Part shown: positions 1-8,319 of the stretch, in pieces
Layout: each line of letters opens with the position of its first letter
Position numbering within the stretch: position 1 is the first letter of the stretch
NCBI GenBank assembly: GCA_029565685.1
Contig: JAKQNR010000024.1
Span: 124,001-188,000, forward strand
Source of the DNA: a bacterium
GTDB lineage: Bacteria; Zhuqueibacterota; Zhuqueibacteria; Residuimicrobiales; Residuimicrobiaceae
DNA: 64,000 nucleotides
Reading direction: 5' to 3'
The notes under the pieces: generated by a model
Databases searched by the model: none
What the model saw: the letters and a program-made list of their open reading frames with translations, nothing else
What the model was told of the DNA's origin: nothing
Program-made: the position numbers and the translations under genes

Positions 1-77
1 ATAACGCGTTTGATCAGGGGTCTCTTTTTTCCGCCTGTGCCAAGCTGATACACTGTTTCATCCTGTTCCATCCTCAT
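1..77 (-). CDS. Partial CDS, N-terminus only
   Basis: An open frame of 25 codons starts at 77 on the minus strand and runs off the left edge. It begins MRMEQDETVYQLGTGG and is rich in charged residues. The start is supported by a strong ribosome site, GAGGAG, five bases upstream of the ATG. No stop interrupts it within the window. The product cannot be recognised from 25 residues. It is divergent from the gene beginning at 296. Confidence 0.5.
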   Translation of the reverse strand, partial: MRMEQDETVYQLGTGGKKRPLIKRV

Positions 78-164
78 TTTGTCTCCTCACGGATTGCCTG
101 AAAATTTCTGCAATAAAAACAGCCGCTTACTCCACGACAGTGAAGCTGGTTTTTGGTACACGAT

Positions 165-193
165 TTGCGAGTGGATGGGCGACGTGATATACC
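165..193 (+). promoter_or_regulatory. Putative sigma-70-type promoter
   Basis: TTGCGA (165-170) is separated by exactly 17 bases from TATACC (188-193). It lies about 100 bases upstream of the 296 start, in the divergent intergenic region. Promoter consensus in this lineage is assumed, not known. Confidence 0.35.
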
Positions 194-295
194 TGCTTTA
201 GGAAAAAGGTGGTCCTGTACCCTCTGCTTCCGCAAAAGCGCCTGCATCGCCCGTAATTTTTACTGGCCGTCCTGTTGTCGGGTAGGGAGTCTGGG

Positions 296-1441
296 ATGGG
301 CGCTACGGGTCAAAATGGATGGCTAACCAAGTGTAGAATTACGCGCAATCTTATGAAGACAACTAATTTGAAGCAACTCGTGTGCAACCTCTGTTCCGGT
401 CAGTACAGTCAGTCGGAAGTGGTCGAATTCATCAATCTGACGCAAAAAATTTCCCTGAGCTATTTAAAGTATCAGGAGATGATGGGCAAACGCATCAGTG
501 GCGACCGTCCGGAATCTGATCTCGAACTCGAAGATCTGGCGTTGGACTGTGTGGCGGAGTTGTTCAGCCGCGACGAAAATCTGCAGTTCTTTCAGCTGAA
601 GCGCTACTATGAGGCCAAGTTCTCCGAACAGCCGGTGGACGACGCCGAGGTGCTGATCCTGACGCGCCGGCTGGTGGTGCGGAAAACCAAACAGGAGCTG
701 TCGCGCATTTTCCGCGAACGCGACCCAGAGGGCGCCAAGATCGTGCGCAACATCAAAGTGGCGATCCGCAGCGCGGAAAAGCTGCACACCTTTCACGATC
801 TGGGACGCGAGTTTGTTTTCTACAGCAATGGCTGCCATCTTAAATCTCCGGAAACCGAGGTGAAGGTGACGCGGCCGCTGGCGCAGTATCTACGCAAAAA
901 ATTGCCGCCCATTCCCGATGAGTTGCTTCACCAGCGGTTTCAGGATATCTATCGTCCGACCGATCCGGTGTCTGTGGTCATCCGCAACCTTCTGCAAGCC
1001 CTTCACGACCTGGAGGACTATCAGAATTTCATCGCCATCGACATGCTGGTCAAAATGGTCCGGCACATCAAATTCGACGCCTTTCGCGAAAACATGACGA
1101 TTCAGGAACAGGTGCCCACTCCCTCGGATCACCTTGAATCCAAAGAGATGGAAGCCTATATCGATATCGTGATGCAGACCATGTGGTCGCGCATGGATTC
1201 CCAGTACCTGCGCACGTCCAAACTGGCGCTGGACAAGGCCCACATCTATCATCGTGCGCTTCGCGATGTGCTGTTTGATCTTTTGCAGAAAAAAGACAAT
1301 TCCTCCTATTATCGCAATTTAAAATACTATCTGCCCGAGTTGACGCAGAAAGGGTACCGAAAACAGGAGCGATCCATTTTTGAATACCTGGCCAAACTGG
1401 CCAAAAAAGAGTTCCGCAAACACCTCCAAGAAATGCTGTAA
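296..1441 (+). CDS. Unrecognised protein, possibly sigma-factor-like
   Basis: This gene encodes a protein of about 381 residues with no confident family match. The start at 296 is chosen because AGGGAG lies six bases upstream; an in-frame ATG at 353 (MKTTNLKQL) is an alternative with no visible ribosome site. The N-terminal 150 residues are helical and acidic, with LELEDLALDCVAELF followed by basic RRLVVRKTKQELSRIF, a spacing reminiscent of sigma-70 region 2. No clear region 4 helix-turn-helix is seen. The next gene, 93 bp downstream on the same strand, encodes a zinc-finger (anti-sigma-like) protein, which fits a regulator pair. The sigma-like reading is inference from pattern and context, not a family assignment. 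Confidence 0.75.
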   Translation: MGATGQNGWLTKCRITRNLMKTTNLKQLVCNLCSGQYSQSEVVEFINLTQKISLSYLKYQEMMGKRISGDRPESDLELEDLALDCVAELFSRDENLQFFQLKRYYEAKFSEQPVDDAEVLILTRRLVVRKTKQELSRIFRERDPEGAKIVRNIKVAIRSAEKLHTFHDLGREFVFYSNGCHLKSPETEVKVTRPLAQYLRKKLPPIPDELLHQRFQDIYRPTDPVSVVIRNLLQALHDLEDYQNFIAIDMLVKMVRHIKFDAFRENMTIQEQVPTPSDHLESKEMEAYIDIVMQTMWSRMDSQYLRTSKLALDKAHIYHRALRDVLFDLLQKKDNSSYYRNLKYYLPELTQKGYRKQERSIFEYLAKLAKKEFRKHLQEML

Positions 1442-1534
1442 TTTTTCCGCACTTGAGCCCGTTTGCCCGCACTATTAAAACAGCAAAATGGAACGTGACC
1501 ATTTTGTCCAATAGAGAATCGGTGCCGAGCAAAC

Positions 1535-2185
1535 ATGTCAAAAGAAAACAATCGCTTACCTTCTTGCCCTTCCCGCCGTGAATTGGAGCTGTTCTGTCTG
1601 CAAACAGGGCTGTCCAGGGCGGAAAAGCTCCGTGTGCAGCGCCATCTGGCGCAATGCGGCAAATGCCGCCGCACCTGCCGGTTTCTCGACCGCTGCAATA
1701 ATCTTTTGTGCATGGAAATGCAAAGACCGGTTGCCAACACAGCCCTGGACCTGGCCAAAAGCCTGGCGCCGAAACAAGTTCGCTATGGTCTGCTCATCTG
1801 TACGCCAAGTCCGGATCACAATCAAGGCGCTGCCAAAGCCTATCGCACCCAATTGGTCTTCAGCGCCAACGGCGAGGCGGGACGCAACAAATTGCGAGAT
1901 TTTGATCTGAAAAAAATCCCCCAGGGGAGTCTGGCCCTTCGCTTGTACACCGACCCCAAGGATGAAAAGCTGTTGCTGTTTCTCTGGGAACCAGGGCCGC
2001 GTGAAAGCAGACCGGATCGCCTGCGTTGGTCAGGACGGCGCGCATCCGTCTCCTTCAATCGAATCGGCGCAGGAGGCATGGACCTGTCCGATTTTTCTCA
2101 TCTGGATAATCAGCTGGTCTATTTCTCCAAATCGATCAATAAAAAAAGCAGACTCCGTCGATGGGAAATCCTCTGCGGCCGGTGA
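1535..2185 (+). CDS. Putative zinc-finger (zf-HC2-like) protein
   Basis: A 216-residue protein. Residues about 40-50 read HLAQCGKCRR, an H-x3-C-x2-C arrangement that matches the zf-HC2 zinc finger found at the N-terminus of many anti-sigma factors. The rest has no membrane helix: it looks like a soluble domain (SLALRLYTDPKDEKLLLFLW) of unknown fold. Anti-sigma factors that lack a membrane anchor exist, so cytoplasmic control of the upstream sigma-like protein is plausible but unproven. The start ATG at 1535 has no strong ribosome site. Confidence 0.7.
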   Translation: MSKENNRLPSCPSRRELELFCLQTGLSRAEKLRVQRHLAQCGKCRRTCRFLDRCNNLLCMEMQRPVANTALDLAKSLAPKQVRYGLLICTPSPDHNQGAAKAYRTQLVFSANGEAGRNKLRDFDLKKIPQGSLALRLYTDPKDEKLLLFLWEPGPRESRPDRLRWSGRRASVSFNRIGAGGMDLSDFSHLDNQLVYFSKSINKKSRLRRWEILCGR

Positions 2186-2417
2186 TCTGCAAGCGTCCGG
2201 GGCGTCGCCCGTCTTCCTTTGTCACGGCATTCTTCCATTTGTGTTTTCACTTGCCTTTTATCGATTTCTTTGCCAATTTTTATAAAGTCCTTCACCAGCA
2301 GGAAAAACGAATGACCGGATTCTTTCCTGCGCCGGATTACGACCGCGCAACCGGAAAATCACTGCGGTTGCAGAGCCGGAAGAAAGACCTCCGCCTATCG
2401 TCCGCGGAACCACTGAC

Positions 2418-2990
2418 ATGAGCATCTGGGATTTACAAGCGCCGCTGTATCATCTGCAACGCCGACTCTGGCCTCTATCGGTGATATTGCGAAACGAGAC
2501 GAGTTTGGCAAGCCGCCTGCTGGCGAGCCGTCCGCACTCCGACGGCTGGGCGTTGGATCTCGGCTCCGGACCGGGTCACTCCTTCCCCCTCTTGCCGGAC
2601 GCTTTGGCACGCGTGGGCGTGGACCAATCGCCGGCTATGGCCAAGCGTTGCCGCGCGCATCATCACGCCATGATGGTGGTGGCGGATGCCTGCGCGCTGC
2701 CTTTCAAATCAGATCTGTTTACGTTGATCAGCGCCGTCGGCTTGATGGAATATCTGCCCAGTCCGGAACCGTTGCTCACTGAGCTCGGCCGCATGTGTCG
2801 ATCGCAGGGTTCGGTGTTGCTGACCACTTCGCCGCAAGGGCTGTTCACCCGGTTACGCTCACTGACCGGCGCCCGATTGACCGTACACAATCTCGACGCG
2901 GTGATCGAGGCGGCGCAGCGGCGTAGCCTGTTCCTGACCGGCGCGGTTCACACATTTTCTCAACAGCTGTTTCTGCTGCAAAAAAGATAA
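2418..2990 (+). CDS. Class I SAM-dependent methyltransferase
   Basis: A 190-residue methyltransferase. The SAM-binding motif I is LDLGSGPGHS (residues 46-55), followed by VGVDQSP (about 66-72), where the Asp would bind the ribose. A post-motif ISAVGLMEYLPSPEPLL is typical of Methyltransf_11-type enzymes. It is shorter than the usual 220-260 residues, so the C-terminal cap is small. The substrate is unknown. It ends 10 bp before rfbC, so the two are likely cotranscribed, which hints at a sugar or lipid substrate (inference). Confidence 0.85.
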   Translation: MSIWDLQAPLYHLQRRLWPLSVILRNETSLASRLLASRPHSDGWALDLGSGPGHSFPLLPDALARVGVDQSPAMAKRCRAHHHAMMVVADACALPFKSDLFTLISAVGLMEYLPSPEPLLTELGRMCRSQGSVLLTTSPQGLFTRLRSLTGARLTVHNLDAVIEAAQRRSLFLTGAVHTFSQQLFLLQKR

Positions 2991-3000
2991 GGAGACCTGT

Positions 3001-3549
3001 TTGCGTTTTATTCAAACCAAAATCGCCGGACTGGTGATCATCGAACCGGCGGTGTTTTCTGACAGCCGAGGCTATTTTATGGAAAGCTATCAGAAAAAAA
3101 TTTTTCTTGAAAACGGCATTGACGCCGATTTTGTCCAGGAAAACATCAGTTATTCGCTCAAGGGCGCTTTACGCGGCCTGCACTTTCAGAGATCGCCGCA
3201 CAGCCAGGGTAAACTGGTGCGCGTCACTCTGGGCTGCGTCTATGATGTAGCCGTGGATCTCCGCGCCCGTTCTTCCACCTTCGGCCGATTCTTCGGCCTC
3301 GAACTTTCGCAAGAAAATCATCGGGCGCTGTATATTCCGCCGGGATTCGCTCACGGCTTTTACGTACTCAGCAACTGCGCGCAGTTTTCTTACAAATGCA
3401 CCGCCTATTATGCGCCGCACAGCGAGGGCGGCGTTCGCTGGGATGATCCAACCATTGGAGTGCCCTGGCCGCTGGATGGCCCGCCTCTGCTGTCGCCGAA
3501 AGATGAGCGCCTGCCGCTGCTGGCGGACGCAAGGGTTCCATTGGAATGA
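3001..3549 (+). CDS. rfbC: dTDP-4-dehydrorhamnose 3,5-epimerase
   Basis: RmlC converts dTDP-4-keto-6-deoxyglucose to dTDP-4-keto-L-rhamnose. The 182-residue length is standard. Visible family marks are FSDSRGYFMESY (about 19-30), LRGLHFQ with the catalytic His61, QGKLVRV with Lys71, YIPPGFAHGFYVLS (111-124) and FSYKCT with Tyr131. It starts with TTG at 3001, supported by AAGGAG six bases upstream. No rfbA, rfbB or rfbD gene lies in the window, so the rest of the pathway must be elsewhere. It follows a methyltransferase with a 10-bp gap. Confidence 0.93.
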   Translation: MRFIQTKIAGLVIIEPAVFSDSRGYFMESYQKKIFLENGIDADFVQENISYSLKGALRGLHFQRSPHSQGKLVRVTLGCVYDVAVDLRARSSTFGRFFGLELSQENHRALYIPPGFAHGFYVLSNCAQFSYKCTAYYAPHSEGGVRWDDPTIGVPWPLDGPPLLSPKDERLPLLADARVPLE

Positions 3550-3657
3550 TAGCACGCCAGCGAACCAGCCGGGGGTTGCTGCAGCACTGTTCAGCGTCTC
3601 ATGGCCTCTGCATTAGATCCAACAGGCGGACGGCCTTTAAAAAATAAGCGTGGAAAC

Positions 3658-5265
3658 ATGGATATCCCGATTGAAGCGTTGCCTTTCGGCTCGCGATTGA
3701 CCAAAGACTACCTCCGGTTCGATGAGCGGGTGGCCGGCTTTTTCAACGGCGACTATCGCCGGCCCATCAGTTACCAGACCGCTGCAGCGCTTGCCGACCA
3801 AACGCCGCGCGCCGATCGCCGGTCGCTGCTGCAATGCCTGCATCAGCAAAACGAATCATTCGGCATGGCTCACGCGACCAGACGCCGTCTCGAACAGCTG
3901 GCCGCCCCAGAATGTCTGACGGTGGTAACCGGACAACAGGTGGGGCTTCTCACCGGTCCACTTTACACCATTTATAAAGCGTTGACAACCTGCCGCCTGG
4001 CGGAATCCCTTGCCCATGACCTGCAACGGCCGGTGGTCCCGGTCTTTTATCTCGTAACCGAAGACCATGATTTTGACGAAGTGCGTTGGTTGGGCTGGCG
4101 AAATCAAAAATACGAGTTTGAAAAAAAATTCTATTCTCCTGAAATTGTGCCTCAGCGGACGCCCCTGTCCGATGTTGTTCTGGATGACACGATCGCCGAT
4201 CTACTGCAGCAACTGAATGATGAATCAGAGGCCTCCCCCTTTAAAGCGCAGTATCTGAATTTAGCCGGCGCTTGTTATCAACCGTCCGTCACTCTGGCCG
4301 CCGCGTTTGCCCGTTTCTTCGCCTCCCTGCTGGCGGATTGGGGCGTCATCCTTCTGGATGCAGCCGATCCGCAGCTCAAAGAACTGGCGCAGCCCATTTT
4401 TCAACAGGAGCTGACGGAGTTGACCTCTGTCTCAGCTATGCTGCAGACCAACCGCGAGCTCGCAGAAGAAGGGTATCACACCCAATTAGCCGTACACCCG
4501 CAGAGGCCGCATCTTTTCATCCTGACACAGGGACGGCACAGCCTTGAACAAACGGGCGCTCGCCTGCGCGAAATGCATTCCGGCGCTCTGTTCACAGCCG
4601 AAGAGTTGGCCCGTGAACCCGCACGGCTGAGCCCCAAAGCCGCTCTGCGTCCAATTGTGCAGGATTGGCTTTTGCCCACTATAGCCTATGTGGCCGGACC
4701 CGGGGAAATCGCCTATTGGGCGCAGCTGAAACGCGTCTATGCGGGTTTTCATCTGCCGATGCCGGTTGTGGTACCGCGGGCGAGCATGACCCTGGTGGAA
4801 GCTAAAATCCGCCGGCATCTGGAAAAATATTCCGTGAGCGTCGCCGAAGTCCTGACCCAGACGACCGCCTGCCGGCAAAAGGTGGAACAACAGCTGCTGC
4901 CGCACCAGCTGACAGAACCATTGAACGCGCTGCAACAGCTGATAAAACAAAAATGGCCGGAGCTCCTCCATGCGGTTTCGAGCCTGGATCCCACTTTGGT
5001 GTCACCGGCACAAAAGACCGCAGATCAGATGGCTTCGGCTCTGCAGCAGCTGCAGGCCAAGCTCTTTCGCTCTCTGCAGCAAAAAGAAAGCGCGGCGGCG
5101 GAAGCGTGGCGCCTCATCCTCGCCAGCTTGATGCCGGCGAATGAACTGCAAGAGCGCCAATTGAACATTCTGCCGTTTCTGATAAAATACGGTCCTTCTC
5201 TGTTGACCACACTCTATGAGCAGATAGACATTCAGCGAAACGACCATCATGTGGTGAATATTTAA
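3658..5265 (+). CDS. bshC: Putative cysteine ligase BshC (bacillithiol synthesis)
   Basis: BshC joins cysteine to glucosaminyl-malate in the last step of bacillithiol synthesis. From the ATG at 3658 the protein is 535 residues, close to the usual 540. Family hallmarks are TGQQVGLLTGP (91-101) followed by LYTIYKALT, and VTEDHDFDEV (133-142). An upstream in-frame ATG at 3601 would add 19 residues with no family counterpart. The Shine-Dalgarno is weak at both. The deacetylase gene bshB1 follows after 10 bp, which supports the assignment. bshA is not in the window. Confidence 0.9.
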   Translation: MDIPIEALPFGSRLTKDYLRFDERVAGFFNGDYRRPISYQTAAALADQTPRADRRSLLQCLHQQNESFGMAHATRRRLEQLAAPECLTVVTGQQVGLLTGPLYTIYKALTTCRLAESLAHDLQRPVVPVFYLVTEDHDFDEVRWLGWRNQKYEFEKKFYSPEIVPQRTPLSDVVLDDTIADLLQQLNDESEASPFKAQYLNLAGACYQPSVTLAAAFARFFASLLADWGVILLDAADPQLKELAQPIFQQELTELTSVSAMLQTNRELAEEGYHTQLAVHPQRPHLFILTQGRHSLEQTGARLREMHSGALFTAEELAREPARLSPKAALRPIVQDWLLPTIAYVAGPGEIAYWAQLKRVYAGFHLPMPVVVPRASMTLVEAKIRRHLEKYSVSVAEVLTQTTACRQKVEQQLLPHQLTEPLNALQQLIKQKWPELLHAVSSLDPTLVSPAQKTADQMASALQQLQAKLFRSLQQKESAAAEAWRLILASLMPANELQERQLNILPFLIKYGPSLLTTLYEQIDIQRNDHHVVNI

Positions 5266-5275
5266 GGAGAGCACG

Positions 5276-6001
5276 GTGGAGGCATTGGAGGTTTTGGCGT
5301 TTGGAGCGCATCCGGACGATGTCGAGCTGATGGCCGGCGGCACGATCATCAAGCTGGCCAAGCTGGGTTATCCCACGGGCATGGTCTCATTGACCGCCGG
5401 TGAAAGCGGTACGCGCGGCACGCCCGCCGAACGCGCCCGCGAGTTTGCCGATGCGGCGGAGATCATGGGCCTGTCGGCTCATCGTATGCTTGACCTGCCC
5501 GACGGGTTTGTCTCCGCCGACCGCGAGAGCAAACTAAAGATCATCCGGATTCTGCGCACCTATCGGCCGCGCATTCTCTTCGCGCCATATTGGCGTACCC
5601 GGCACCCGGATCATGGCACATGCTCCATCCTGGTACGCGAAGCCGCTTTTTTGTCCGGTTTGAAAAAGATCGACACCGGACAGCCGGCCCATCGTCCGGC
5701 AAAAATCATCTACTACTGCGAGCATTATCCGTTTCAACCCTCTTTCATCGTCGACGTCAGCGACACCATCGAACAACGGTTGAAAGCAGTGCGTGCTTAT
5801 AAATCGCAAATCTTTAACGCTGATGCGGTTTACACCGATGACGATAAAACCTATGTCAGCAGTCCGGAATATTTTCAATCTTTGATCAGCCGGGCGCAGT
5901 TCTGGGGCCATCGAATCGGAGTGCTTTACGGCGAGCCGTTTCTGGTGCGTGAACCTCTGGGGGTGGAAAATCCTCTGCTCCTGTTTCCCGCTAAATCCTG
6001 A
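5276..6001 (+). CDS. bshB1: N-acetylglucosaminyl-malate deacetylase (BshB1-like)
   Basis: A PIG-L/LmbE family zinc deacetylase of 241 residues that removes acetyl from GlcNAc-malate in bacillithiol synthesis. Zinc site residues are in GAHPDDVE (His12, Asp15) and the second motif RHPDHG (His110, His113). GESGTRGT (42-49) is the usual BshB loop. The start is GTG at 5276, preceded by AAGGAG. It lies directly after bshC, consistent with a bsh operon. Mycothiol-type or lipid deacetylases share the fold; the bshC neighbour decides the call. Confidence 0.9.
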   Translation: MEALEVLAFGAHPDDVELMAGGTIIKLAKLGYPTGMVSLTAGESGTRGTPAERAREFADAAEIMGLSAHRMLDLPDGFVSADRESKLKIIRILRTYRPRILFAPYWRTRHPDHGTCSILVREAAFLSGLKKIDTGQPAHRPAKIIYYCEHYPFQPSFIVDVSDTIEQRLKAVRAYKSQIFNADAVYTDDDKTYVSSPEYFQSLISRAQFWGHRIGVLYGEPFLVREPLGVENPLLLFPAKS

Positions 6002-6004
6002 CCG

Positions 6005-6760
6005 TCACCGACTGACCCATTCAATCGCCTGACGCACCAACTGACGGTATGAGGGGTGTTCAAAAGCGTGATGATCATGTCCGGGCTGCAGATAGACGAT
6101 CCTGGCCTTGCCATATCGGTGGGTCCAGCCGATGACCGGAACGCTCTCGGCATGATCGGTGGTTATTAGAGGATGAATCCCGGGCTGTGTAAGATAGCCT
6201 CCATAGATTTCATCCTGCAGGGTAAACTCCTCGAGCCCCTGGGTCACGGCATGCCGGGGATCCGCAATCCTCACCCGCATCTCCACATCATGACGGTACA
6301 GGGAGCCCGGCACGGTTACGCCGCCCCGGTTCTCTGCTTCCAGCAGATATTTTCCGCCGATGATCTTTTCAAAGTCCGGCCAGTTTTGATAGCTGGCCAG
6401 GCTATGGTGAAGGAAAACCAGGCCCATCCCTCTGTTCGCCATTCGCCTGAACGCGGACTTTTGCTCAGTGCTGATCTCCTGATGCATATCGTAAAATACG
6501 ACCGCATCGAATCGTTTGCACCACTCGGACGTATAGGCGATCTCGCTCAGGGGATGTACGCGCTCTTCATACGACACATTGCCGAAGCTTTTAAACATCC
6601 TGAAAAAAGCATCCCGATCAAAATCATGTCCGCCGGTGAGAATCAGCACCGTGCGCTTTTTAAATTTTTCGCCCGACTCTATCGTTTGTGGAATCCATGC
6701 CAAGAGCATAACCAGCCCGATAATGCCTTTGCAAATAAACCGCTTCCCATCCTGCCCCAT
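6005..6760 (-). CDS. ThuA-like domain protein, exported
   Basis: About 251 residues with an N-terminal hydrophobic stretch (KGIIGLVMLLAWIPQT) that looks like a signal peptide. The mature part has VLILTGGHDFD (39-48), a run VFYDMHQEIST, and GLVFLHHSLASYQNWPDFEKI, all typical of the ThuA-like (class I glutamine amidotransferase-like) fold. Proteins of this family are found in sugar-utilisation contexts and are often secreted, but their chemistry is poorly defined. The start at 6760 is chosen because GGGAG lies six bases upstream; an ATG at 6775 lacks this. It is convergent with bshB1, with 3 bp between stops. Confidence 0.85.
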   Translation of the reverse strand: MGQDGKRFICKGIIGLVMLLAWIPQTIESGEKFKKRTVLILTGGHDFDRDAFFRMFKSFGNVSYEERVHPLSEIAYTSEWCKRFDAVVFYDMHQEISTEQKSAFRRMANRGMGLVFLHHSLASYQNWPDFEKIIGGKYLLEAENRGGVTVPGSLYRHDVEMRVRIADPRHAVTQGLEEFTLQDEIYGGYLTQPGIHPLITTDHAESVPVIGWTHRYGKARIVYLQPGHDHHAFEHPSYRQLVRQAIEWVSR

Positions 6761-6835
6761 GATGCACTCCCTCATAAACTGAAAACGACTAGAGCAATAT
6801 ACGCCAATTTCCCTTGATATTAAAGAAAAATCTGA

Positions 6836-8122
6836 TCAGGCGCCATAACGAGTTCGTTGTATCAGCTTTTCCAGATAACGGGATTTGAATTGGCGGCTGG
6901 CCAGCGCCTGCTTGATGGGCGGCAGCTTCAAGATGACGCCGAGAATCGCAGCCATGGCGCGATGGCTGGCGAAAGCCTGTTGACTGAAGATCAAATGCTG
7001 CAGCGTACCTCGCTCGATGGCCATCATCACCGCCCGATGCACCGAATCCAGCGGAGTAATGACGCGCTGCGGCCGGGACCGCAGCGACAGGGCCGCCTGA
7101 GTGCAAGCCCGCACACACACACCGCAGCCCAAGCAGATCGTCTCATCCAAGCGAGCCTGTTTTTTCTGCGGATGGCGGGAATCCTGAACAGGCACCAGGG
7201 ACCACGCTTGGACCGGACAGGCCGACACACACCGGCCGCAGCCGGTACAGCGGTCTGGAGCCAGCAGCGGAAGAAAGTTGGTGGTGTGCACCGGATGCAA
7301 AATGCCGAACCGCTGTGCCGCCAACATCGCCTCGCAGCAGCAACCGCAGCAATTGCAAATAAAGCTCACCCGTTCGCGCACGTTTTCCCCGAACTGCACC
7401 AGTTGGTGGTCATAAGCCGACTGCAGCAGATCCATGCATTCTGCGCGATCGATCTCGCGTGCAAAGCCGTGGCGGGCAAGTACTTCGCCGCAATGGTTGA
7501 AGGTCATGCAGATATTCATCGGCGCTTGGCACGCTTTATCCAGATGGGCCATCTTATGACGGCAATAACACATTCCCACCGCACGGTGGCTGGCGGATTG
7601 AATGACCTGGCTGGCGCGTTCATAGTCCAGCACATAAAGCGAATGCTCCGGAGAGAGCGCCGGTTCGTGCACGAACACACGTCCCAGCTGCGTCTCACCC
7701 CGGGCGAAAAGATCTTTAATAAAATCCTCTTCCACAGTAACGTACTGATAATAAAGTTCGGAAAGAGTCTTTTGATCCAAGTCCTCGCGGACGCGCATCA
7801 GGCTGAATTCAAAAAATCCGGCCATGGGGGGCGGCAGCGTGTAGGTCATTCTGCCGTCCTGCTCGCCGTCCAGCAACAGAGCCCGATCCGCCAATTGATC
7901 GAGGATTTTGCGAGCCTGCGCTTGCGGGATTTTCCAGGCTCGAGCTGCATCCGCGATTGAAAACGGTACAATGGGAAGCAGGGCCACCAAGTGCGCCTCT
8001 TTTTCGCTGAACAGCATTTTCAAAATCTGGAATAATAGATCGGAGGGCGGCGCCCCTTGGGGAAACTTATTCAAACGGCGCACCAGAGAGTGATAATCGG
8101 ATTTCAATGCATGATGTGCCAT
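6836..8122 (-). CDS. Winged-helix-like and dual 4Fe-4S cluster protein
   Basis: A 428-residue soluble iron-sulfur protein. Residues about 40-95 (IVPFSIADAARAWKIPQAQARKILDQL in part) look like a winged-helix segment. The middle carries Cys185, 187, 198 and 205, then a dense patch CNCCGCCC at 256-263. Two ferredoxin motifs follow: Cys292/295/298/302 (CTGCGRC) and Cys330/333/336/340 (CLGCGVC). That gives at least two 4Fe-4S clusters plus an extra metal or redox site. The start is supported by GGAGG six bases upstream. The partner and substrate are unknown; electron transfer linked to sensing is one possibility. It stands alone, downstream of the rtcB operon. Confidence 0.85.
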   Translation of the reverse strand: MAHHALKSDYHSLVRRLNKFPQGAPPSDLLFQILKMLFSEKEAHLVALLPIVPFSIADAARAWKIPQAQARKILDQLADRALLLDGEQDGRMTYTLPPPMAGFFEFSLMRVREDLDQKTLSELYYQYVTVEEDFIKDLFARGETQLGRVFVHEPALSPEHSLYVLDYERASQVIQSASHRAVGMCYCRHKMAHLDKACQAPMNICMTFNHCGEVLARHGFAREIDRAECMDLLQSAYDHQLVQFGENVRERVSFICNCCGCCCEAMLAAQRFGILHPVHTTNFLPLLAPDRCTGCGRCVSACPVQAWSLVPVQDSRHPQKKQARLDETICLGCGVCVRACTQAALSLRSRPQRVITPLDSVHRAVMMAIERGTLQHLIFSQQAFASHRAMAAILGVILKLPPIKQALASRQFKSRYLEKLIQRTRYGA

Positions 8123-8319
8123 CGACGTCCTCCATAATCAAGACCTTCCGTGCGGCCTAAAAGACCGTTATATGAAGGTCTGTGACCCCCGGCCGGCTTA
8201 CCGCTTTGATTTTGTCAAGCAGAACAATCGTCGCCGTGCGCGCACAAGCTCTGCCGCTATTCACGATCTTTGTTGCCGGGTGGGCGCGTTCTGTGACTCC
8301 ACTCGAGACCAGAGTGAAA

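Noticed and set aside
2161..2421. Short frame between the zinc-finger and methyltransferase genes
   Set aside because: No ribosome site, odd composition, and it overlaps the end of the zinc-finger gene.
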